Of a DNA stretch of 64,000 nucleotides, positions 26,553 to 36,578 are shown piece after piece (position 1 is the first letter of the stretch; each line of letters starts with the position of its first letter). A program made the translations under genes and the position numbers. Source of the DNA: Sphingomonas sp. RIT328 (lineage in GTDB: Bacteria; Pseudomonadota; Alphaproteobacteria; Sphingomonadales; Sphingomonadaceae); assembly GCF_000632225.1 (NCBI RefSeq), contig NZ_JFYV01000007.1, positions 40,890-104,889 on the forward strand, given 5' to 3'. The notes under the pieces were generated by a model that was given only the letters and a program-made list of their open reading frames with translations, did no database searches and was not told the DNA's origin.

Positions 26553-26816
26553 CTACAGGCCGAGCTTGTCGAGCGCCGCGGCGAGTTCGCCGTCGACCGC
26601 CGCATCCTTCGGGGTCAGCCGGTTGAGCGCGGTCTGGACGCGGGTCTGCGCGACCTGCAGCGTCTTGTGCCGCACCTCCCGCGTCGCATTGGTCCGCCAC
26701 GAGGCGCTCTCGCCGAGCAGCGCCGCCCATTTCGCCTCCTCGGCGGCAAGGATGGCGAGCGCGAGGCGCAGGCCGTCGCGGCGGCCGCGGGCATAATCGT
26801 CGGCCGGCGCGCTCAC
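26553..26816 (-). CDS. Hypothetical helical protein (87 aa)
   Basis: This predicted soluble, mostly helical protein (DDYARGRRDGLRLALAILAAEEAKWAALL, then NATREVRHKTLQVAQTRVQTALNRL) has no recognised family. Its ATG overlaps the stop of the DUF5818 gene by 4 bp, so the pair is translationally coupled. Confidence 0.6.
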   Translation of the reverse strand: MSAPADDYARGRRDGLRLALAILAAEEAKWAALLGESASWRTNATREVRHKTLQVAQTRVQTALNRLTPKDAAVDGELAAALDKLGL

Positions 26817-27019
26817 GCCGGCGCGACGCCGTCGGCATTGACCAGCTGGGGCCCGACCAAGGTGCCGACCAGCCGGACACGCTTCTCGACGAGATCGACC
26901 GGGGTGCGATGCAATTCGAGCTCCCAGCGTCCGCCCGCATCGCGGCGGAGGTAGAAGGCGCCGCCGTCGCGGATCAGCGTGCCGGTTTCATCGACCCTGG
27001 TGCCGATCGCGATCGTCAT
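26813..27019 (-). CDS. DUF5818-like small protein
   Basis: The start at 27019 is supported by AAGAGGG just upstream on the minus strand; an in-frame ATG at 27034 is less likely. The 68-residue product has the short beta-rich layout TGTLIRDGGAFYLRRDAGGRWELEL followed by EKRVRLVGTLVG, resembling DUF5818, an OB-like domain of unknown function common in sphingomonads. It is coupled to the downstream 87-aa gene. Confidence 0.62.
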   Translation of the reverse strand: MTIAIGTRVDETGTLIRDGGAFYLRRDAGGRWELELHRTPVDLVEKRVRLVGTLVGPQLVNADGVAPA

Positions 27020-27173
27020 GGTGGCCCTCTTCATGCAAGCGTCGGAACGGTGGCAGGGGGTGCGATGCCCCGCCGAACCGCCACGGGGGTCGGTGCCGGT
27101 CGTGCCGGCGACGCCTCTCCCCGCGGTGGCTGAGCCCCCGACGCAACGGCGTCAGCCTGCCGGACCATCGGGC

Positions 27174-27270
27174 AAAAAGAAAGGCCGATCGAAACGACCG
27201 GCCGTAAAGTTTTTAGGAGAGGATGCCTGAAAGGCACGCTCTTTGTGCAGCGCAGCACCGATCCTCGCAA
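27174..27270 (-). ncRNA. Candidate small RNA with intrinsic terminator
   Basis: Reading the minus strand, TTGCAT (27306-27301) and TAACAT (27282-27277), 18 bp apart, could be a promoter. About 97 nt later come a 9-bp stem GGCCGGTCG/CGATCGGCC with loop TTT and a TTTCTTTTT tract, a strong intrinsic terminator. In between, GAGGAT and ATCCTC can pair around two smaller hairpins, leaving a single-stranded CTCTCCTAAAAAC that looks like an anti-Shine-Dalgarno seed. The region has no ORF of its own. It could instead be just the distal terminator of the tgt operon, whose last gene ends 65 bp upstream. Confidence 0.35.
27183..27203. terminator. Rho-independent terminator
   Basis: The stem GGCCGATCG / CGACCGGCC has 9 bp with one A-C mismatch and loop AAA. 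It is followed on the minus strand directly by TTTCTTTTT, and on the plus strand by GTAAAGTTTTT. It would end minus-strand transcripts from the tgt operon or the candidate small RNA. Confidence 0.7.
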
Positions 27271-27334
27271 GTGCAAATGTTAGCGCTTAGCATGCAAAAT
27301 ATGCAATCGTCGGGGATGCAGCCCACGGTGCGCG

Positions 27335-27523
27335 TCAGTCCCGGCTCTTGCCCGAATTGGCGAACAGCACCGCCGCGGCCACCGCCGCGGAGCCGATGCC
27401 GACGCCGATGATCCGCATCGGCCAGCGCTTCTTGCTCGCCGGATCGCGCGTCGCCGCGACGGCATCCTGCTGCGCTTTGGCGGCGGCGGCGGCGGCGAGG
27501 ATCTCATTGGGTTGATCGGACAT
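27335..27523 (-). CDS. Small single-pass membrane protein (62 aa)
   Basis: The product has an Ala-rich helical N-terminal half (NEILAAAAAAKAQQDAVAA), a basic linker KKRWPMR and one membrane helix (IIGVGIGSAAVAAAVLFA). It starts 2 bp after the tgt stop, so it is co-translated with tgt. The function is unknown; the layout suggests a small inner-membrane protein with a cytoplasmic helix. Confidence 0.68.
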   Translation of the reverse strand: MSDQPNEILAAAAAAKAQQDAVAATRDPASKKRWPMRIIGVGIGSAAVAAAVLFANSGKSRD

Positions 27524-27525
27524 GC

Positions 27526-29347
<1,822 letters not shown>

Positions 29348-29348
<1 letters not shown>

Positions 29349-30412
29349 CAGCGCCGCCCCGGCAGCAGCAGCGACGCATCGCCATAGCTGTAGAAGCGAT
29401 AGCCGGTGGCGATCGCATGCGCATAGGCCGCCTGCATCCGCTCCCGCCCCATCAGCGCCGAGACCAGCATGAAAAGCGTCGAGCGCGGCAAGTGGAAGTT
29501 GGTGATCAGCCCGTCGATGCCGCGGAAGGCATAGCCGGGGGTGATGAAGATCGCGGTGTCGCCCTCGAACGGGGCGATGATCCCGTCCTCGCCCGCCGCG
29601 CTCTCGATCAGCCGCAGCGAGGTGGTGCCGACCGCGATCACCCGCCCGCCGCGCGCGCGCACCGCGTTCAGCCGCGCGGCGGTGGCGGCGTCGATCCGGC
29701 CCCATTCGGCATGCATGCGGTGATCGGCGGTGTCGTCCGCCTTGACCGGCAGGAAGGTGCCCGCGCCGACGTGGAGCGTCAGCGTCTCATGCGCGATTCC
29801 CGCTGAGCCGAGCGCGTCGAGCAGCGCCGGCGTGAAGTGCAGCGCCGCGGTGGGGGCGGCGACCGCGCCCGGTTCGGCGGCGAACATCGTCTGGTAATCG
29901 TCGGCGTCCTGCGCGTCGGTCGGGCGCTTGGCGGCGATATAGGGCGGCAGCGGCATTCGTCCGGCGCGTTCGAGCAGCAGCTCGACCGGCTCGTCGCCGA
30001 GGAAGTTGAGCGCGAAGCTGCCGTCGTCGCCGCGATCGCTCGCGCGGGCGGCGACGCCGGCGCCGAATTCGATCAGGTCGCCGTCGCGCAGCCGCTTGGC
30101 GTTGCGGATGAACGCGCGCCAGCGCCGCGGCCCTTCGCGTTTGTGCAGCGTCGCGCCGATCGTCGCGCCGGCACCGCCGCGTCCGCCCTCCGCGCTGCCG
30201 CCGCGGCGTCCTTCGAGCTGCGCGGGGATGACGCGCGTGTCGTTGAACACCAGGCAATCGCCGGCCCGCAGCGCACCCGGCAGATCGCCGACGACCCGGT
30301 CGAAGGTGTCGTCACCGTCGAGCACGAGCAGCCGCGCCGCATCGCGCGGCACCGCCGGCCGCAGCGCGATCCGCTCGGGCGGCAGATCGAAATCGAAGAG
30401 GTCGACCCTCAC
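29348..30412 (-). CDS. queA: S-adenosylmethionine:tRNA ribosyltransferase-isomerase
   Basis: This 354-residue enzyme transfers and isomerises the ribose of SAM to preQ1-tRNA, forming epoxyqueuosine. It shows the family N-terminus [35 protein letters not shown], the [11 protein letters not shown] segment, [15 protein letters not shown] and the C-terminal [23 protein letters not shown]. The segment around residues 90-105 ([18 protein letters not shown]) is a small low-complexity insert. It overlaps the cyclophilin gene upstream by 4 bp and serves the same pathway as tgt. Confidence 0.96.
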
Positions 30413-31122
30413 TGGCCGGCGGCGGCGGCCTTGGCGGGCGCGCGCTTGGGCGCGGCCTTGCCGGCCGGCCCGATGCCGGGCAGCGTCACCGGCGCGCCGA
30501 GCGTCACCGGGGCGGGCGGGGGCGCCGGCGTATAGGCCGGCGGATTGTCGGCGGCGATATAGGCGTGGACGATGCGGGTCGGATTGGCGGGCGGCTCGCC
30601 GCGCTCGATCGCATCGACATATTGCATGCCGTCGAGCACCCGGCCGAACACCGTATATTTCTTGTCGAGGTTGAGCTTGGGCTGAAAGACGATGAAGAAC
30701 TGGCTGTTGGCGCTGTTCTCGTCATCGGCGCGCGCCGCCGATACCGCGCCGCGGACGTGCGGCAGGTAATTGAACTCGGCGGCGACGTTGGGCAGCGTCG
30801 AACCGCCGGTGCCGTCGCCCTTCGGGTCGCCGCCCTGCGCCATGAAGCCGTCGATCACGCGATGGAACAGTAGCCCGTCGTAGAAATGCTGGCGGGTGAG
30901 CGTCTTGACCCGCTCGACCATCTTCGGCGCGACATCGGGGCGCAGCCAGATCGTCACCCGGCCGCCGTCCGACAGATCGAGCAGCCAGAGGTTCTGCGGG
31001 TCGTTCATCGCCGGCGGCGTCGCCCGCTGGGCGGGCGCGACGGGCGCGGTCTGCGCCGTGGCGGCGACGGGCAGGATCGACAGGCTGAGGGCAACGACAA
31101 GCAGACGGGCGAACGGGCGCAT
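30409..31122 (-). CDS. Periplasmic cyclophilin-type peptidyl-prolyl isomerase
   Basis: This 237-residue protein has a signal peptide ending VAATAQT and a cyclophilin domain (about 45-190) with the active-site sequences [17 protein letters not shown] and [11 protein letters not shown], followed by an Ala/Pro/Lys-rich tail. It catalyses prolyl cis-trans isomerisation during folding of exported proteins. The gene lies between coaD and queA in one direction, a grouping common in alphaproteobacteria. Confidence 0.93.
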   Translation of the reverse strand: MRPFARLLVVALSLSILPVAATAQTAPVAPAQRATPPAMNDPQNLWLLDLSDGGRVTIWLRPDVAPKMVERVKTLTRQHFYDGLLFHRVIDGFMAQGGDPKGDGTGGSTLPNVAAEFNYLPHVRGAVSAARADDENSANSQFFIVFQPKLNLDKKYTVFGRVLDGMQYVDAIERGEPPANPTRIVHAYIAADNPPAYTPAPPPAPVTLGAPVTLPGIGPAGKAAPKRAPAKAAAAGQ

Positions 31123-31202
31123 GGAATATCCAACCTAGGTGGGTAGCGGCGGCTTAGAGCAAAAACCGGGTTGCACCAAACTGAACGTGCGGGGGCAGGG
31201 GG

Positions 31203-31709
31203 CTAGCTTCCCTTGCGGCCCAGCACGTTCACGCGCGCGACCACCTCTTCGCAGACCGCCGGCGTGACGAATTTGGCGATCGGACCGCCGAACAGCGCGA
31301 TCTCTTTGACCAGCCGGCTGGCGATCGGCTGCAGCGCGACATCGGCCATCAGGAAGACGGTCTCGACGCGCGGATTGATCTGCTGGTTCATCCCCGCCAT
31401 CTGATATTCATATTCGAAGTCGGCGACCGCGCGCAGCCCGCGGATGATGACGCGCGCGCCCTCGCGCTCGGCGAAATCCATCAGCAGCGAATCGAACGAC
31501 ACCACCGCGACATTGCCGCCGAGCTCGGCGACCTCGCGGCGGACGATCGCCATCCGTTCCTCGATCGAGAACATCGGCGACTTGGACGGATTGGTGGTGA
31601 CGCCGATCACCAGCCGGTCGACCAGCTTCGCGCCGCGCCGGATGATGTCCATATGCCCCAGGGTGATGGGGTCGAAGGTGCCGGGATAGACGCCGATCCG
31701 CTCTGCCAT
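31203..31709 (-). CDS. coaD: Phosphopantetheine adenylyltransferase
   Basis: The start at 31709 was chosen because AGGGGGG lies just upstream and MAERIGVYPGTFDPITLGHMDII is the canonical N-terminus, giving 168 residues. The nucleotidyltransferase motif T/HxxH-like GTFDPITLGH binds ATP; FEYEYQMAGMNQQINP and the C-terminal SRLVKEIALFGG are also typical. It makes dephospho-CoA from 4'-phosphopantetheine, the penultimate step of coenzyme A synthesis. Confidence 0.96.
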   Translation of the reverse strand: MAERIGVYPGTFDPITLGHMDIIRRGAKLVDRLVIGVTTNPSKSPMFSIEERMAIVRREVAELGGNVAVVSFDSLLMDFAEREGARVIIRGLRAVADFEYEYQMAGMNQQINPRVETVFLMADVALQPIASRLVKEIALFGGPIAKFVTPAVCEEVVARVNVLGRKGS

Positions 31710-31732
31710 GAAACCCCCCTTGGACCGTCGCC

Positions 31733-32623
31733 TCAGCGGTCGCGGTCGACGACGTAGCGCGCCACCGCGCGCAGCACGTCCGCTTCGGCGCCGAAGCCGT
31801 GGAGATGCTGTACCGCCTGGTCGACCAGCATCCGGCATTGTTCGCGCGCGCGCGTCACCCCGAGCAGCGACAGGAAGGTTTCCTTGCCCGCCTCGCCGTC
31901 CTTGCGCAGCGCCTTGCCGACCCGCGCCTCGTCGCCCTCCGCATCGAGCAGGTCGTCGGCGATCTGGAAGGCGAGGCCGAGGTCGTGCGCATAGCCGTGC
32001 AGGCTGCGCCGCCCCTCGGGCGGGACATGGCCGAGGATCGCGCCCATCTCGACCGAGACGGAGATCAGCGCGCCGGTCTTCATCTGCTGCAAGCGCGTGA
32101 CGGTGGCGAGGTCGAAGCGCGAGCGTTCGGCGACGAGGTCCATCATCTGCCCGCCCGCCATGCCGCTCGGGCCGGAGGCGCGGGCGAGCGCCATCACCAG
32201 CTCGGAGCGGACGAAGGGATCGGCATGCGTCCGGGGATCGGCGAGGATCTCGAAGGCGAGCGCATGCAGGCAGTCGCCGGCGAGGATCGCGGTCGCCTCG
32301 TCGAACGCCTTGTGCACCGTCGGCTTGCCGCGGCGGATGTCGTCATCGTCCATCGCCGGCAGATCGTCGTGGATCAGCGAATAGACGTGGATCGCCTCGA
32401 CCGCCATCGCCACGTCGAGCGAACAGTCGCGGTCGACGCCGAACAGATCGCCGGTCGCGGTCACCAGCAGCGGCCGCAGCCGCTTGCCGCCGCCGATCGC
32501 GGCATGGCGCATCGCGCGATACAGGTCGGCGCGGGGATCGTCGGGAATGGCGAGCAGACGGTCGAAGCGCGCGTCGATATCGGCGCAGACCGTGGCCAGG
32601 GCGTCATCCAGCGGCGTCGTCAC
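31733..32623 (-). CDS. ispA: Polyprenyl (farnesyl) diphosphate synthase
   Basis: The start is GTG at 32623, 4 bp after the xseB stop, giving 296 residues. It carries GGKRLRP, the first aspartate-rich motif DDLPAMDDDDIRRGKPT and the second QIADDLLDAEGD, with Mg2+-binding aspartates in both. The enzyme condenses isopentenyl diphosphate with allylic diphosphates to make farnesyl diphosphate. The xseB-ispA order is the common bacterial arrangement; dxs, often next, is not present. Confidence 0.93.
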   Translation of the reverse strand: MTTPLDDALATVCADIDARFDRLLAIPDDPRADLYRAMRHAAIGGGKRLRPLLVTATGDLFGVDRDCSLDVAMAVEAIHVYSLIHDDLPAMDDDDIRRGKPTVHKAFDEATAILAGDCLHALAFEILADPRTHADPFVRSELVMALARASGPSGMAGGQMMDLVAERSRFDLATVTRLQQMKTGALISVSVEMGAILGHVPPEGRRSLHGYAHDLGLAFQIADDLLDAEGDEARVGKALRKDGEAGKETFLSLLGVTRAREQCRMLVDQAVQHLHGFGAEADVLRAVARYVVDRDR

Positions 32624-32627
32624 GCGA

Positions 32628-32867
32628 TCAGGCCGCGGCAAAGGGGCGCGTCTGCGTCGGCTTGCCCTCGGCATCGAGGCGGATCGCCTCGATCCGGGCC
32701 TGCGCCGCGTCGAGCCGCTCGGCGCAGCGCTGCCGCAACCGGTCGCCGCGCTCGTAGAGCTGGATCGATTCATCGAGCGTCGCCTCGCCGCTTTCGAGGC
32801 GGCCGACGATGCGTTCGAGTTCCTTGAGCGCGTCCTCGAACGTCAGGCTTTCGATCGGATTATCCAT
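32628..32867 (-). CDS. xseB: Exodeoxyribonuclease VII small subunit
   Basis: I chose ATG 32867, giving the usual ~80 residues; the open frame further upstream is not family-like. Diagnostic sequence: SLTFEDALKELERIVGRLESGEATLDESIQLYERGDRLRQRC. Several of these small subunits assemble on XseA to form a single-strand-specific exonuclease. XseA is not in the window. Confidence 0.94.
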   Translation of the reverse strand: MDNPIESLTFEDALKELERIVGRLESGEATLDESIQLYERGDRLRQRCAERLDAAQARIEAIRLDAEGKPTQTRPFAAA

Positions 32868-32917
32868 GGTGTCGCTATGCGGCAGCGCCGAAGCGGGTGC
32901 AAGCGCCCGCCTCCCGC

Positions 32918-33112
32918 TCAGCGCGCCCGCGCGGTCCATGTATAGAGCACCGAGACGCCGACGAGACCGAGGTCGATCGCCGCCTGGAAGCGGCGCGGGC
33001 GGGGATCGCCGATATCATGGGTCAGCAGGCGGATGTCCGGAGTCGGGTGCCGCACCGCGACGACGGCGAGCAGCGCGATTCCCGCGACCGCCCATTTGCG
33101 CTGCTGCCTCAT
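32918..33112 (-). CDS. Small hypothetical membrane protein (64 aa)
   Basis: The product has an N-terminal hydrophobic helix (WAVAGIALLAVVAV) and a second one near the C-terminus (AAIDLGLVGVSVLYTWTA). It lies 50 bp upstream of xseB in the same direction. Family not recognised. Two well-spaced helices in a short frame support a real gene, moderately. Confidence 0.5.
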   Translation of the reverse strand: MRQQRKWAVAGIALLAVVAVRHPTPDIRLLTHDIGDPRPRRFQAAIDLGLVGVSVLYTWTARAR

Positions 33113-33174
33113 GCCTGCCCGTCTCCTTCGCGAGAGGACAGACATACCAGAGATTACAAGCCCCTGCCAGCGGG

Positions 33175-34842
33175 TCAGGCGACCTGCGCGAGCGCGACGC
33201 CGTGACGGACGCGATCGCGCCCCGCCGCCTTGGCGGCGAACAATGCGCGGTCGGCGCAGCGGTACATCGCCTTCCATTCGGTCTCGCGCGCGAGCGTGCC
33301 GGTGCAGGTGCCGATGCTCGCGGTGACGATCAGATCGAACGGCATCCGCTGGACGCGCAGCCGGTCGAGCACGCCGCGCGCATCGAGCGGCTGTTCCGCC
33401 GGGCTGAGGATGGCGAATTCCTCGCCGCCGATCCGCGCGACCAGCGCGTCGGGCGCGGCGGCGCGCAGCGCGCCGGCGATCAGCCGCAGCACCTCGTCGC
33501 CGCCGTCGTGGCCGAGCGTGTCGTTGATCCGCTTGAAATGGTCGATGTCGACGAGGATCAGCTGATGCTCGCCGGCCCGGCCGATCGCGCCGTCGAGAAA
33601 GGCGCGGCGGTTGAGCAGGCCGGTGAGCGGATCGGTCGCGGCGAGCCGGTGGGCGGCGATCTCCCGCGCCCGCGCCGCATCGCGCTCGAGGCTGAGCAGC
33701 CGGATGCGATAGGCGACGCCGAGCGACGACAGCGCCGCCTCCAGCGCCATCGCCAGCAGCGTCGAATTGTCGATCCACCAATGCCAGGCGATCAGCTGAT
33801 AGGCGGCGAGGATGCGCACCCCGGCGAGCACCACCGGCGCGCCCCAGGCGAGACCGAACAGCCACAGGTAATTGCTGCGCCGGCGATAAGCGCGGTAGAG
33901 GATCGGGCCGATCAGCGTGATGACGCCGACATAGGCGATGGTCGAAATACCGTCGGTGATCGCCACATAGCGGGGCGTGAACCAGGCATAGGCGGTCGCG
34001 GCGGTCAGCAGCGTCGCGATCAGCCCGGTGCTGTAGGGGCGCAGCCAGCCGTCGAAGACGCGGCGTTCGAAAAAGGCGCGGGCGAACACCAGCGCTGCCG
34101 AGGCGGTGCCGGCCAGCAGCAGATAGTTGAGCCGCTGGCGGTCGTTGTTGTCGATACCGCTGATCTGGCCGAGCAGGCCCGACGAGGAGAAGGCATAGCC
34201 GAGCAGGAACAGCACCATCAGGCAATAGGCCGGCTGGAACGCCTGCCGCAGCGCCGCCCACAGCGCGAGATTGTAGATCAGCAGCGCCAGGCACATGCCG
34301 GCAAAGGCGGCATAGAGCGCCGCCATCGTCATGTCGCTCGCAGCGGCGGTATCGGCATCGACCAGCACCGGGCCGATCAGCACGCCGCGCCGGTTGAGCG
34401 AGCCCTCGACATGCCAGAGCAACCGCGTCGGCGGCGCGGCATGCGGCGGCAGCGGCAGCTCGATCGTCGCGCCGAGCCGCAGGTGCCGGCCGGTATCGCC
34501 GCTGGTCACGCCGATATGGCGGATCGCCCCGTCGGCGTAGCGGACATAGAGGGTGACGCGCGACTGCCAGAGGCTCGCCTGGCGCAGGCGCAGCGGCACG
34601 GTGCCGGGCGGCAGCGGCTGCGAGATCAGCCAGAAGTCGCCGGGGCCGAACCTGCTCTGCTTCGCTGTACAGGCGAAACGATCGGGCCGGTCGAACAGCG
34701 TCGCAGCCTCGTCACCGGCGGCGGCGGGGCGGATGCAGCTGTCGAGGTCGATCCGCGTCGCGGCCTGCGCCCGTCCGGGCAGCAGCGCGGCAACGACCAG
34801 CAACAGGACGGTGAGAATCCATCGGGTTGCGGGCGGCGGCAT
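33175..34842 (-). CDS. Diguanylate cyclase with 7TM-DISM sensor region
   Basis: This 555-residue inner-membrane protein has a signal peptide, a periplasmic 7TMR-DISM-extracellular-2-like domain (about 25-175), seven hydrophobic helices (about 185-375) and a GGDEF domain (about 390-545). The active-site loop reads GGEEF near residue 470 with upstream DIDHFKRINDTLGHDGGD, so it should make cyclic di-GMP. The inhibitory RxxD I-site expected five residues before GGEEF is absent (A-P-D-A there), so product inhibition by that route is unlikely. A C-terminal CADRALFAAKAAGRD is standard. Confidence 0.92.
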   Translation of the reverse strand: MPPPATRWILTVLLLVVAALLPGRAQAATRIDLDSCIRPAAAGDEAATLFDRPDRFACTAKQSRFGPGDFWLISQPLPPGTVPLRLRQASLWQSRVTLYVRYADGAIRHIGVTSGDTGRHLRLGATIELPLPPHAAPPTRLLWHVEGSLNRRGVLIGPVLVDADTAAASDMTMAALYAAFAGMCLALLIYNLALWAALRQAFQPAYCLMVLFLLGYAFSSSGLLGQISGIDNNDRQRLNYLLLAGTASAALVFARAFFERRVFDGWLRPYSTGLIATLLTAATAYAWFTPRYVAITDGISTIAYVGVITLIGPILYRAYRRRSNYLWLFGLAWGAPVVLAGVRILAAYQLIAWHWWIDNSTLLAMALEAALSSLGVAYRIRLLSLERDAARAREIAAHRLAATDPLTGLLNRRAFLDGAIGRAGEHQLILVDIDHFKRINDTLGHDGGDEVLRLIAGALRAAAPDALVARIGGEEFAILSPAEQPLDARGVLDRLRVQRMPFDLIVTASIGTCTGTLARETEWKAMYRCADRALFAAKAAGRDRVRHGVALAQVA

Positions 34843-34939
34843 GCGTGAGAGCGCTAGCAGACGAATGCGAACCGAGGGTTAACGGAAGCTTGTGCGGATG
34901 GCCTTGGGCTAAGGCCGGCAGCGGCTATACGCCTGTGTC

Positions 34940-35350
34940 ATGACCGACGGGATGGAACCACGGGTGGGCTGCGGCGCAGCGATCGTCGCGGATGGACGGA
35001 TCCTGCTGCTGCGTCGCCGGCGACCGCCCGAATCGGGTCATTGGGGGCTCGCCGGCGGCAAGGTCGACCTGTTCGAACCGGCAGAGGCGGCGATGCGGCG
35101 CGAGGTGGCCGAGGAACTCGGCATCGTCGTCGGCGCGGTCGAGTGGCTGTGCTTCGTCGACCAGATCGATCGCGCCGCCGGCACGCACTGGGTCGCGCCG
35201 ATCTATCGCGTCCTCGATTTCACCGGCATTCCGCGCAACTGCGAGCCCGACAAGCACGACGGGCCCCAATGGTTCGCGCTCGACGCGCTGCCGGAGGCGC
35301 TCACCACCCCGACCCGAGCGGCGCTGGCGGCCCTGCGGCGGGTCGAGTGA
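34940..35350 (+). CDS. NUDIX hydrolase
   Basis: This 136-residue enzyme has a complete Nudix box, GKVDLFEPAEAAMRREVAEELG (fits G-x5-E-x7-R-E-x2-E-E-x-G), preceded by the MutT-like SGHWGLAGG. It hydrolyses nucleoside diphosphates linked to another group; the substrate is not readable from sequence. It is divergent from the diguanylate cyclase gene with 97 bp between them. Confidence 0.92.
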   Translation: MTDGMEPRVGCGAAIVADGRILLLRRRRPPESGHWGLAGGKVDLFEPAEAAMRREVAEELGIVVGAVEWLCFVDQIDRAAGTHWVAPIYRVLDFTGIPRNCEPDKHDGPQWFALDALPEALTTPTRAALAALRRVE

Positions 35351-35555
35351 GGGGGCCGGCGAAGCGTCCGCGACCGCGCGCGGCGCCGCCTGACAGGCAG
35401 TGTCGTTCGAGCTTGTTTGAGGCCTCCGCGATCGGCTGATGAATGCGCCGGTGATGGCGGGATGTCTCGGCGCACCACGACCGTTGTCTTGCTTGGCTAA
35501 GAGATGCCCGCCTGCGCGGAACGTCCGCGATACTCGCAGCCTCGCCCGATACACC

Positions 35556-35653
35556 CCGTCACCCCGGACAGGTTCCGGGATCCACCGTACCGCAAAAGCA
35601 ACGGCCGACGCTCCTGCCGAGCCGTGGATGCCGGAACACGTCCGGCCTGACGG
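35556..35653. repeat. REP doublet, second family
   Basis: The 30-bp arm starting CCGTCACCCCGGACAGGTTC (35556-35585) faces an inverted counterpart ending ACACGTCCGGCCTGACGG (35624-35653). About 24 of 30 positions match, with a 38-bp loop. The module (CCCCGGA...TCCGGGATCCAC) is a common intergenic repeat style in sphingomonads. Confidence 0.6.
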
Positions 35654-35747
35654 CAGAAGGTTTCCAGTACGCCCGCGAGCGGAAGCCCAGTATCTCCTTG
35701 CTCCCCGGACTGCCGTTCTACTTGGCACTGGATTCCCGCCTGCGCGA

Positions 35748-35896
35748 GACCTCTGCGAAAGTTTCGAAACCACCCCGGCGAAGGCCGGGGCCCAGTTGGG
35801 AGGCCTTGTAACTGATTGCACAGCTTCACCAAACTGGACCCCGGCCTACGCCGGGGTGGTACGTGAGCACATCAGGTTGCTACTTTCGCAGAGGTC
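35748..35896. repeat. REP doublet nested in 14-bp terminal inverted repeats
   Basis: GACCTCTGCGAAAG (35748-35761) and CTTTCGCAGAGGTC (35883-35896) are perfect inverted repeats bounding a 149-bp element. Inside lies a REP doublet of the 12.3-kb family, with CACCCCGGCGAAGGCCGGGG at 35771 and CCCCGGCCTACGCCGGGGTG ending near 35858. CCCGCCTGCGCG is present directly outside both ends (35735-35746 and 35896-35907). The layout resembles a small non-autonomous mobile element. Confidence 0.6.
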
Positions 35897-36257
35897 CCGC
35901 CTGCGCGGAAATACTGCGTCACGTGGCAAGCAGATCAGCCTCCAGAACCACCTTGCCCATGCAGACGCTCGGATATGTCGAACGGTCAAATGACCTCGAC
36001 ACAGCTCCCGCCCCTGTCAAACCGCAGACGACCGCAGCGAGTCCGGCTCACCGCAAGGCCTCGCAGCGATCGAGAGCACACCCCCCGCCGTTCCCGACCA
36101 TAGATCTCTGCGTCCTCTGCGCCTCTGCGCGAACCCGGCACCAGTCGCCGGCCGGACAAATCCCACTGACGAACCCAGCCCAAATGGACCGGGCGGGCCG
36201 TATAGCTTTGAGCCAAAACACAAAATGCCACCCGCTGTCCTACGCGACCGGCCTTTG

Positions 36258-36374
36258 CTAGCGGCACGGGCGCAAGAGTCGCTCCTTCTCATTGTCGAAC
36301 AAACGGAAACGATCGGCCCGGATCGTTTCGATCAAGGTGTCCATCTTGTCCATGTTGCCCCATTCCGGCCACAT
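36258..36374 (-). CDS. Duplicated small ORF, copy A (38 aa) or structured RNA
   Basis: The frame starts ATG TGG CCG and ends CGC TAG. A stop codon (TAA) immediately precedes the ATG, as TGA does in copy B, so the frame limits are the same in both. The product begins MWPEWGNMDKMDTLIETIRA and ends NEKERLLRPCR. Copy B differs at 5 of 117 bases (three residues: M-L, D-N, A-P). A perfect hairpin GAAACGATC-6 nt-GATCGTTTC lies inside, and two of the five changes fall in its loop. There is no clear Shine-Dalgarno. The opposite strand is also open here, so coding is unproven. No family recognised. Confidence 0.3.
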   Translation of the reverse strand: MWPEWGNMDKMDTLIETIRADRFRLFDNEKERLLRPCR

Positions 36375-36552
36375 TTAGGCCTCCGCCGTCGCTCTTCCCG
36401 GGGGCGGCGATGCTTCACCGTGCAAGGGTTTCGACCAACAATGGCTGGACCGGACGCCGCAGCATGCGGTCGCGTGATCAACCACCCCGTCATGCCGGAG
36501 CGATAACGGCACAAGGCACTACGCAACGCGACCACCGTGCCACATGGAAAAT

Positions 36553-36578
36553 GGGCCGCCCGGTCGCCCGGACGGCCC
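36553..36578 (-). terminator. Intrinsic terminator within repeat copy A
   Basis: On the minus strand GGGCCGTCC-loop-GGGCGGCCC forms a 9-bp stem (one G-T pair) followed by ATTTTCC. The same hairpin ends the glsB transcript at 43037-43066. Confidence 0.6.

Larger units (their letters stand above)
35351..36099. other. Repeat-rich intergenic region, left part
   Basis: No gene can be supported. The stretch is a mosaic of short dispersed repeats: CCCGCCTGCGCG occurs at 35507, 35735 and 35896, and two REP-type doublets are listed separately. Open frames here are accidental: they cross the repeats and have no ribosome-binding sites. Confidence 0.6.

Noticed and set aside
27223..27411. 62-codon plus-strand frame behind GGAGAGG
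   Set aside because: The Shine-Dalgarno is too close to the ATG, the product is Arg/Pro/Gln-rich and low-complexity, and it overlaps the 3' part of the coupled tgt-downstream gene and the candidate RNA promoter.
36225..36506. 93-codon plus-strand frame opposite the small ORF in repeat copy A (with a 105-codon relative at 43069-43386)
   Set aside because: About 51 codons are shared between the two, but nearly every base difference is non-synonymous in this frame and the frames diverge after the core. The other strand and the hairpin look more constrained. I keep it only as an alternative.
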